In this document: positions 16,308 through 22,541 of the stretch, one piece after another
How the letters are laid out: every line of letters starts with the position of its first letter
How positions within the stretch are numbered: position 1 is the first letter of the stretch
Source: an uncultured Eggerthellaceae bacterium
GTDB taxonomy: Bacteria > Actinomycetota > Coriobacteriia > Coriobacteriales > Eggerthellaceae
DNA length: 34,100 nucleotides
Direction of reading: 5' to 3'
Assembly (NCBI GenBank): GCA_934670115.1
Contig: CAKUOV010000027.1
Location: forward strand, 1-34,100
Position numbers and translations under genes: made by a program
The notes under the pieces: model-generated
The model's database searches: none
What the model was told of the DNA's origin: nothing
Seen by the model: only the letters and a program-made list of their open reading frames with translations

Positions 16308-16820
16308 ATGAAAAACAGCGAATGGTTGCCGCGTGACGCCCGTATTGCTGAAGCCCTGACATGGATATGCGTAATCGCATCGCTTGTGATTACCGTTGTA
16401 CGCATTCCTCAGATGCCCGACACCGTTCCCACGCATTTCGATATCAACGGTATTCCTGATGGTTGGGGATCGCCCAAAAGTCTTCTTGCGCTGCCCATCA
16501 TCATCCTGATTGTAAACGCTGCCATAAGCCTCATCGTTCGTAAAGTCGACCCAAAATACTGGAACCGCCCCGGAACATTGCAACCGGGCGACGAAGAAGC
16601 GTGGTACAAAGCTAGCACTCGCGGCTGCACGTGGACTGAATTTGAATGCGCGGCGTTTATCCTATTCCTGCAGCTGGGTTTGCTCGAAGGGCGCTCAGGC
16701 GCGGTTATCCCCCTGGTCATTGCGCTGCTTGTGGTACTTGGCATAACGTTTTACGTATTGATGAAGCCGTTTTACGCGCGGAAGAAGAAAGATCAAGCAA
16801 AGGACAAATCGAGCGAATAG
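16308..16820 (+). CDS. DUF1648 membrane protein
   Basis: A 170-residue protein with four predicted membrane segments. The N-terminal half has the DUF1648 signature MPDTVPTHFDINGIPDGWGS located after the first helix, a pattern shared with SdpI-like and other Gram-positive membrane proteins. The middle contains a hydrophilic stretch WNRPGTLQPGDEEAWY, and the C-terminus is a Lys-rich tail. An AGAGGAAG site sits 6 bases before the ATG. DUF1648 proteins have no settled function; some relatives take part in immunity to peptide toxins. No toxin or peptide gene is visible nearby. Confidence 0.8.
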   Translation: MKNSEWLPRDARIAEALTWICVIASLVITVVRIPQMPDTVPTHFDINGIPDGWGSPKSLLALPIIILIVNAAISLIVRKVDPKYWNRPGTLQPGDEEAWYKASTRGCTWTEFECAAFILFLQLGLLEGRSGAVIPLVIALLVVLGITFYVLMKPFYARKKKDQAKDKSSE

Positions 16821-16832
16821 CGTCCGTCCGCG

Positions 16833-16838
16833 TATAAT
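16833..16838 (+). promoter_or_regulatory. -10 box upstream of phosphocholine cassette
   Basis: A consensus TATAAT within a GCGTATAATACGC-like symmetric context, 92 bases before the TTG start of the LicC/LicA fusion. No -35 match is evident. Confidence 0.4.
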
Positions 16839-16870
16839 ACGCGTTCATAATCGCCTGCTTCTTGCATTAT

Positions 16871-16910
16871 CCTGAACAAAAGCTTAAAGTAACCTGAAAA
16901 AAGCTTAAAA
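16871..16910. promoter_or_regulatory. Direct repeat, candidate operator of lic-like cassette
   Basis: CCTGAACAAAAGCTTAAA (16871-16888) and CCTGAAAAAAGCTTAAAA (16893-16910) are near-identical and start 22 bases apart, about two helical turns. They lie directly upstream of the fusion gene, whose product carries its own winged-helix domain. Function is inferred. Confidence 0.5.
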
Positions 16911-16930
16911 CACTTCAAGAGGCGGGGGAA

Positions 16931-18703
16931 TTGGAACTCAATAAGCATGAATTCAGCGTTCTTGTGTCTTGTTGCAAGGGCAAGAACGTAGCTTTGAATA
17001 CTTTGGCAGACAAGTTCGATTGTTCTGCTGCCGATATAGAGAATATCTACCAGCGTTTGACCGAGCGCGGCCTTATCGACAACGGTTGCATTACTTCCCG
17101 CGGCATTGAGGCGCTAGCGTCTTATCGCGTAGAAAACGCCATTATTATGGCTGCCGGCTTCTCGTCGCGCTTCGCGCCGCTGTCATACGAAACGCCGAAG
17201 GGCCTGCTCAATGTACGTGGCGAAATTTTGATCGAACGACAGATTCGTCAGCTTCAAGAAGCAGGCATCAACGAAATCATTGTTGTTGCGGGTTACAAAA
17301 AGGAGCTTTTCTTCTATCTGGAGGAAAAGTTCGGAGTGAAAGTCATGGTCAATCATGAGTATGCATCGCGCAATAACAACTCCACGCTTATGGTAGTACG
17401 CAAATCGCTTGGCAACAGCTATATTTGCTCTTCCGACAATTACTTCACCACGAATCCATTCTCGCCGTACGAATGGAAAGCATGCTACTCTGCCGAGCTG
17501 TCCTGCGGCCCCACTAAAGAATGGTGCATCCAGACCAATGACGACAACCTGATCACGTCGGTTGAAATCGGTGGAAGCGACGCCTGGTACATGATTGGCC
17601 ATGCGTACTTCGACCACACATTTTCCCAGCGATTCGTGGAAATCCTTGAAGCGGAGTACGACTATCCGAACACGGCATACAAGCTTTGGGAAACCATCTA
17701 TCTTGATCATATTGACGAGCTGGAAATGGTAATCAACCGCTGCGCAGCTGGCACTATTTTCGAGTTCGATTCCTTGGATGAGCTGCGCGAATTCGATCCG
17801 CTGTTCCTTGAGAACATTGAGTCTGCCATCTTTGATAACATTGTGTCCGTACTAGGTTGCACGAAAACCGAGATTCATGACGTCTACCCGCTCACGCAGG
17901 GCCTTACGAACCTGAGCTGCCACTTCGCCACGAATTCGGGCGAGTACGTCTACCGCCACCCAGGCATTGGCACCGAGAAAATGATTGACCGTCAGGCTGA
18001 AGTTGCCGCGCAGCAGTTAGCGAAACGCATTGGCATTGACAACACGTTCATTTTCGAGAATCCCAACGAAGGCTGGAAGATTTCGCACTTCATCCCCAAT
18101 GCAGAGCTACTTGATCCGCACGACCCTGACCAGGTGAAAGAGGCTGCGCAAATGGCGCGGGCCCTTCATGCGGAAGATGTCACGCTCGATCGCAAATTTG
18201 ATTATCTGGCAGAAGGCAAGAAATACGAAGCGCTGCTTCTGGAAAAAGGGCCTATTGAAATCGACGATTACGAGTCCATGGCACGCGATGCCGAGCAGCT
18301 CAAAGCGCTTGCCGAAGCCGATGGCAGCGAAAAATGCCTAACGCATAACGACTTTTTCAACCTGAACCTTCTGCGCGACAGCAATGGCAAGCTCAATCTT
18401 ATTGACTGGGAATATGCCGGCATGTCCGATTACGCAAGCGATTACGGTACGTTTGTGGTGACGTGCATGCTCGAGGAAGACGAAGCCGATGAAGCGTTGG
18501 CGTACTACTTCGGGCGCACGCCTTCGACTGAAGAGTTGCGTCACAACTATGCTTACGTTGCGTTGGCGGGTTGGTGTTGGTACGTATGGGCACTGCAAAA
18601 GGAGTCCGAGGGCGACTGCGTGGGCGAATGGCTTGAGATTTACTACCAGTACGCGAAACGGTACTCCGCGAAGGCGCTTGCGCTTTACGAGCAAAATCGG
18701 TAA
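16931..18703 (+). CDS. Winged-helix + LicC-type cytidylyltransferase + choline kinase fusion
   Basis: A 590-residue three-domain protein. It starts with TTG at 16931, the only reasonable initiator, close after GGGGGA. Residues 1-62 look like a MarR-type winged helix (ALNTLADKFDCSAADIENIY, LTERGLIDNG). Residues 66-290 are a nucleotidyltransferase with AAGFSSRFAPLSYETPKGLL and SSDNYF, as in LicC, which makes CDP-choline from CTP and phosphocholine. Residues 295-590 are a choline/ethanolamine kinase-like domain with LTHNDFFNLNLL and LNLIDWEYAGMSDYASDYG (catalytic and metal-binding Asp residues). One polypeptide could thus phosphorylate and activate choline or a similar alcohol. The downstream gene encodes a LicB-like transporter. 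No LicD transferase is visible. Confidence 0.9.
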   Translation: MELNKHEFSVLVSCCKGKNVALNTLADKFDCSAADIENIYQRLTERGLIDNGCITSRGIEALASYRVENAIIMAAGFSSRFAPLSYETPKGLLNVRGEILIERQIRQLQEAGINEIIVVAGYKKELFFYLEEKFGVKVMVNHEYASRNNNSTLMVVRKSLGNSYICSSDNYFTTNPFSPYEWKACYSAELSCGPTKEWCIQTNDDNLITSVEIGGSDAWYMIGHAYFDHTFSQRFVEILEAEYDYPNTAYKLWETIYLDHIDELEMVINRCAAGTIFEFDSLDELREFDPLFLENIESAIFDNIVSVLGCTKTEIHDVYPLTQGLTNLSCHFATNSGEYVYRHPGIGTEKMIDRQAEVAAQQLAKRIGIDNTFIFENPNEGWKISHFIPNAELLDPHDPDQVKEAAQMARALHAEDVTLDRKFDYLAEGKKYEALLLEKGPIEIDDYESMARDAEQLKALAEADGSEKCLTHNDFFNLNLLRDSNGKLNLIDWEYAGMSDYASDYGTFVVTCMLEEDEADEALAYYFGRTPSTEELRHNYAYVALAGWCWYVWALQKESEGDCVGEWLEIYYQYAKRYSAKALALYEQNR

Positions 18704-18792
18704 GAGTTGAGCCGCTAAGACACAGGAGCGTTGCGAACAATGAGCGCCCCTGAATTGATCGAAATCTGGAATGATTGTACTGAACAGGGCGA

Positions 18793-19929
18793 ATGCAGCA
18801 ACCAAAAGAAAGGGATTCACCGGTGGATAGGCAAATCGCTGAACTGCGCGAAGAGCGACGTCGCAAGTATTTCGTACGAGGAATTGCTTTCGCCGTGGCA
18901 TCGGGCATTTGCTACGGCCTTTACACGGGCTTTTTGACCCTTGCGGAGACACAAGGCGTGTGGGGCGAGTGGTTTGCCGGGGGACAGTGGGGGAACGGCA
19001 ATGCCGCACTGTCCGCGTTCACCATCACGTTCGTTCTGGCCGCACTTGCGGCGGGTCTTAATGACACCGTAAGCGGACTTTGGTCGCTTGCAGTATGCGC
19101 GAAAAACCACCAGTTAGGCGACTTCGCCAAAACGCTTCGCAGCAAACCAGGCGTGGTCATGATGATTTGCGCCGCAATTGGCGGCCCCTTCGCTACCATC
19201 GCGTACATTATTGGTCTGAACTCCGCAACGGCAAGCGGAAACCCGGGCGTTATCGTACCCATTGCGGCGCTGAACTGCGCAATCGGTGCAATTTTGGGGC
19301 GCATCTTTTTCAAGCAGAAGCTTTCAGCGCACATGGTGGCTGGTATCATCGTGTGTCTGTTCGCAGCGGCAGCCATTGGCGGTGCAAGTTTGAGTGCGAT
19401 TGGCCCCGAGGCGCTGGTGAGCTGCTTCTTTGCATTCCTGGCGGCGTTCGGATGGGGTTTCGAAGGCTGTGTTGCGGGCTTTGGCACCGTTTTGATTGAT
19501 TACCGCATTGGCATTGCCATTCGCCAAGTGACGGCTGGCGTTTTGGAGCTGTTCATCGTATTCCCGATTTTGGCTGTTATTGGCGGCGGCGTTGAAATGC
19601 TTGGCTCAATTGCAAGCGCAGCTCTGACCAGCCCTGCAATGCTCGTGTTCCTTATTTCGGGATTCTTCGCCATGCCAGCTTTCAGTTTTTGGTACAAAGG
19701 CAACTCCATGTGCGGTGCGGCGCTGGGCATGGCGTGCAACGGCATGTATGCGTTCTGGGGACCGTTCTTTATCTGGGTGATTCTGGGCGCATTGAACATT
19801 GGGGAAATGGCGGCAGATTACCCGCCGTTATCCGCGATTCAGTGGGTTGGCGCATTAATTATGGTTGTCGGTATCTTCTTAATTGCAGTTAACCCGCGTA
19901 AACTTTTTGGCTGCAGGAGAGGGGAGTAG
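18793..19929 (+). CDS. LicB-like DMT-family transporter
   Basis: A protein of 378 residues with about ten membrane segments of the drug/metabolite transporter superfamily; IAFAVASGICYGLYTGFLTL opens the membrane part, and AYIIGLNSATASGNPGVIVPIAALNCAIGAILGRIFFKQ is the typical mid-protein region. Together with the upstream LicC/LicA-type fusion this points to uptake of choline or a related amino alcohol for wall-polymer decoration, as LicB does in pneumococcus. Start is uncertain: an ATG at 18793 has a weak ribosome site, while an in-frame GTG at 18823 has AAAGGGA about 8 bases upstream and looks better. The small gene that follows begins 3 bases after its stop. Confidence 0.88.
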   Translation: MQQPKERDSPVDRQIAELREERRRKYFVRGIAFAVASGICYGLYTGFLTLAETQGVWGEWFAGGQWGNGNAALSAFTITFVLAALAAGLNDTVSGLWSLAVCAKNHQLGDFAKTLRSKPGVVMMICAAIGGPFATIAYIIGLNSATASGNPGVIVPIAALNCAIGAILGRIFFKQKLSAHMVAGIIVCLFAAAAIGGASLSAIGPEALVSCFFAFLAAFGWGFEGCVAGFGTVLIDYRIGIAIRQVTAGVLELFIVFPILAVIGGGVEMLGSIASAALTSPAMLVFLISGFFAMPAFSFWYKGNSMCGAALGMACNGMYAFWGPFFIWVILGALNIGEMAADYPPLSAIQWVGALIMVVGIFLIAVNPRKLFGCRRGE

Positions 19930-19932
19930 GGG

Positions 19933-20208
19933 ATGGCAAACAATCTTGAGCCGTTGTATTACGCTATCATCAGGCATTTTACGAATGATTGCGAAAGCTG
20001 CGCCGCCGATGTCGTGGATGCGCTGAAACCCAATTACGCAAGGTATAAGCTGCTAACGTTGCACGATGTGGACGATGCGCTTGCTGTTGCCAAGGAAAAC
20101 GGCATCCTAGAAGAAACCCGCTGCGATCTTGACAGCACTGGAAGCCTGCGCATTTTCTATCGCATCACCGATTTCGGCGCCGACATGATATCCCGCTACC
20201 TGGATTAA
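19933..20208 (+). CDS. Small winged-helix protein
   Basis: A 91-residue protein with the length and helical pattern of a DUF4364-like or PadR-like winged helix: EPLYYAIIRHFT, DVVDALKPNYARYKLLTLHDVDDALAVAKENGIL and a closing YRITDFGADMISRYL. No wing residues or ligand site can be assigned. The start is only 3 bases after the transporter stop, and the purine-rich GGAGAGGGGAG serves as ribosome site, so it is translated with the transporter. It could be the regulator of the cassette. I do not recognise a named family with confidence. Confidence 0.65.
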   Translation: MANNLEPLYYAIIRHFTNDCESCAADVVDALKPNYARYKLLTLHDVDDALAVAKENGILEETRCDLDSTGSLRIFYRITDFGADMISRYLD

Positions 20209-20241
20209 TTGTTGACAAATTACCCCACCTTTTGTCAACAA
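20209..20241. terminator. Perfect hairpin after phosphocholine cassette
   Basis: TTGTTGACAAA (20209-20219) pairs with TTTGTCAACAA (20231-20241) around 11 bases. It begins right after the stop codon of the small winged-helix gene. It lacks a following T-run, so it may be a weak terminator, an RNA-stability element or a protein-binding site. Confidence 0.5.
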
Positions 20242-20382
20242 ATTTCGCGAAGAGCATGCTGACAGCACGCTGCTGAACAGGCATCTTCCTTATCCTCTTG
20301 AATTTTATGACTGATAATACAGATTATGTAAATCGCCATATATCCTAAATTTCGGACATAGGCTTTCTGGTTTCCAGGCACC

Positions 20383-20841
20383 TTACAGCCGCAAACCCTT
20401 TATATCCTTAATGCGCGACAAAATAATGTTGCAGCTGCAGCTAATCACACCAGGCAGCGTATCAATAACCGTGCGCAGAAACGTCTCCATTTCTTCCGAG
20501 GACGCCGCAACGGCATGAACATGCAGCTTATCTTTTCCAGTTACGCGATAGATTTGCGTAACCGTATCGTTTTGGTTCAATATCCCCGTGACTTCAGGCA
20601 AGCAGCTTGGCGTTGCCTCGATTTCAAAATAGCAGGATACCGCACCACTGATTTTCTGGGGATTAATCACTGTCGTGTATTCCTCGATGATTCCCTTTTC
20701 TTCCAATGCCGATATCCGAGCCTTCACGGCAACCCTTGATAAGCCAACCGCTTCACCAATATCTGAATAGGAAATGCGCGCATTATCGACCAGCAGCTGC
20801 ACAATCTTTTGATCTAGTTCATCCAGCCCATCTAGATACAT
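20383..20841 (-). CDS. Lrp/AsnC-family transcriptional regulator
   Basis: A 152-residue regulator. The ATG at 20841 has GGGGAG 6 bases upstream and starts directly before the HTH domain, so it is preferred over the earlier in-frame start at 20874. The HTH (LDELDQKIVQLLVDNARISYSDIGEAVGLSRVAVKARISALEEKGII) is typical, and the second half is a RAM/AsnC effector domain with VTQIYRVTGKDKLHVHAVA. Such proteins sense amino acids or related molecules and form octamers that wrap DNA. It is divergent from a MATE exporter, which is probably its target, and the intergenic region holds three equally spaced TTCGAA sites. Confidence 0.9.
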   Translation of the reverse strand: MYLDGLDELDQKIVQLLVDNARISYSDIGEAVGLSRVAVKARISALEEKGIIEEYTTVINPQKISGAVSCYFEIEATPSCLPEVTGILNQNDTVTQIYRVTGKDKLHVHAVAASSEEMETFLRTVIDTLPGVISCSCNIILSRIKDIKGLRL

Positions 20842-20861
20842 AATACTCCCCTTTGGCACAA

Positions 20862-20970
20862 TTCGAAAACGCAACTATCGGTTCTATCTAAAAGCAAATA
20901 CAAATATGTTTCTTCGAATGCAAACACGCTATAATACTTTCGTTTCGTAATTATAAGCTTACTTTTCGAA
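20862..20970. promoter_or_regulatory. Three evenly spaced TTCGAA sites
   Basis: The palindromic hexamer TTCGAA occurs at 20862-20867, 20913-20918 and 20965-20970, with start-to-start distances of 51 and 52 bases, about five helical turns. The last copy overlaps the ribosome site of the MATE gene. It could be a binding array for the divergently encoded Lrp-type regulator; inferred. Confidence 0.35.
20930..20935 (+). promoter_or_regulatory. -10 box of MATE gene
   Basis: A consensus TATAAT 46 bases before the MATE ATG. The -35 region (around TTTC) is a poor match, consistent with an activated or regulated promoter. Confidence 0.5.
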
Positions 20971-20980
20971 GGCGCGCACT

Positions 20981-22315
20981 ATGAATCGGGATCTAACGAA
21001 GGGACCCGTTATCAAATCTATGCTGCTGTTCGCCATCCCTATGATTTTAGGTGATTTGCTTCAGCAGTGCTACAACGTAGCCGACACGCTGATTGTCGGA
21101 CAATTTCTTGGACGAAATGCCCTTGCAGCAGTGGGGTCATCTTTCGCCCTCATGACATTTTTGACATCCGTGATTCTTGGCCTTTGCATGGGAAGTGGTG
21201 CCCTGTTCTCGATACGCTTCGGGCAAAAGGACAAGAAAGCGCTCCATGAAAGCCTCTGTGCATCTTTCTTTTTTATTGCGCTCATCACCGTGCTTTTGAC
21301 TGCTTTAGCCTTCGCTTTCCTTGATGAGCTGAGCGCTTTTCTCCAAGTCCCCGCTGAAGTCTGGGGCGACATGCGCGCGTACCTGTTTGTAATTTTCGCA
21401 GGTATCCCCGCTGTTTTCCTCTACAACTATTTCGCTTCTTTTCTAAGAGCAATCGGCAATTCCGTTGTGCCGTTGGGCTTTCTAGCTGTTTCTGCCGTTC
21501 TGAATATCGCTCTTGACCTTTGGTTTATCGTTGGTTTGAGCAAAGGCGTTATAGGAGCGGCAGCAGCTACCGTCATAGCGCAGTATCTCTCGGGTGCAGG
21601 CATCGCACTGTACTCGCTTAAGCGTTTTCCGCAGACGCGTTCAATAGGAAGGCTGCGCAATCTTCGCAAAAATCGTATCCGCGAAGTTGCTGCTTTTTCT
21701 ACACTGACCTGCGTTCAGCAATCCATCATGAACTTCGGCATTCTAATGGTGCAAGGACTTGTCAACAGTTTTGGGCCCGTGGTCATGGCCTCGTTTGCCG
21801 CTGCGGTGAAAATCGACGCCTTCGCCTATATGTCGGTGCAAGATTTCAGCAATGCTTTCTCTACATTCATAGCGCAAAACTACGGCGCCAGGCAAAGCGA
21901 GCGAATTCGCGCAGGGTTGAAAAGCGCGGTATGCATTTCCGTCACTTTCAGCGTGGTCATATCGGTGCTTGTCTGCGCTTTTGCGGAACCCCTTATGACG
22001 CTTTTCATAGATGCCGGAGAAGCAGAAGTCGTTGCGGAAGGTGTGCGCTATCTGCGTATCGAGGGCGCATTTTACTGCGGTATTGGCTGTTTGTTCCTAC
22101 TTTATGGTTTGTATCGCGCCCTAGGTAAGCCGGGCATGAGCGTTGTGCTTACGGTTATCTCACTGGGCACGCGCGTTGCGCTGGCCTATCTGCTGTCCGC
22201 TATCCCTGCGGTCGGCGTAACTGGCATCTGGTGGTCGGTTCCCATCGGCTGGATTTTGGCGGATATCGTCGGCTTGCTCTATTACCTGATGAAAAAGAAA
22301 AAGCTGCTGGCGTAA
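20981..22315 (+). CDS. MATE-family efflux transporter
   Basis: A 444-residue protein with about 12 membrane helices and the MATE fold in two halves. Family features include MLLFAIPMILGDLLQQCYNVADTLIVGQFLG at the N-terminus, GPVVMASFAAAVKIDAFAYM starting the second half, and FSTFIAQNYGARQSERI. MATE proteins export cationic compounds or metabolites using Na+ or H+. It is divergent from an Lrp/AsnC regulator, which suggests control by a small metabolite; the substrate cannot be inferred. The GAAGG site lies 8 bases before the ATG. No gene follows in the same direction. Confidence 0.93.
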   Translation: MNRDLTKGPVIKSMLLFAIPMILGDLLQQCYNVADTLIVGQFLGRNALAAVGSSFALMTFLTSVILGLCMGSGALFSIRFGQKDKKALHESLCASFFFIALITVLLTALAFAFLDELSAFLQVPAEVWGDMRAYLFVIFAGIPAVFLYNYFASFLRAIGNSVVPLGFLAVSAVLNIALDLWFIVGLSKGVIGAAAATVIAQYLSGAGIALYSLKRFPQTRSIGRLRNLRKNRIREVAAFSTLTCVQQSIMNFGILMVQGLVNSFGPVVMASFAAAVKIDAFAYMSVQDFSNAFSTFIAQNYGARQSERIRAGLKSAVCISVTFSVVISVLVCAFAEPLMTLFIDAGEAEVVAEGVRYLRIEGAFYCGIGCLFLLYGLYRALGKPGMSVVLTVISLGTRVALAYLLSAIPAVGVTGIWWSVPIGWILADIVGLLYYLMKKKKLLA

Positions 22316-22339
22316 ACATCGCCCACAAGGAATCTTTAA

Positions 22340-22372
22340 ACCTAAGTGAACTTTGCTAAAGTCAACTTAGGT
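22340..22372. promoter_or_regulatory. Interrupted palindrome, orphan operator-like site
   Basis: ACCTAAGT (22340-22347) and ACTTAGGT (22365-22372) are perfect inverted arms, with a second pair, ACTTT and AAAGT, nested inside. The TTAGGT-type half-sites resemble those of DtxR/IdeR-family metal repressors. No intact gene follows on either side that would need such a site: the stretch to 22541 holds only a 63-codon frame without family features. Confidence 0.4.
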
Positions 22373-22541
22373 AAAGATGAGTTTGGTTACAATATGCACC
22401 ATTTCACACAGTGCGCGTAACCTGAGGCTATTCGTTTTAAGCCAATATCATGAAGGGTTTTCCAAAGTCCAATCAACATCTGTTCTCCAGCTACCAGGAA
22501 CCAAAGGCCACGAAGAAAAGCGCGATTTTAAACACTATGCA

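Noticed and set aside
20209..20241. CRISPR repeat or IS end
   Set aside because: Single hairpin without a second copy in the window; treated as terminator or binding site.
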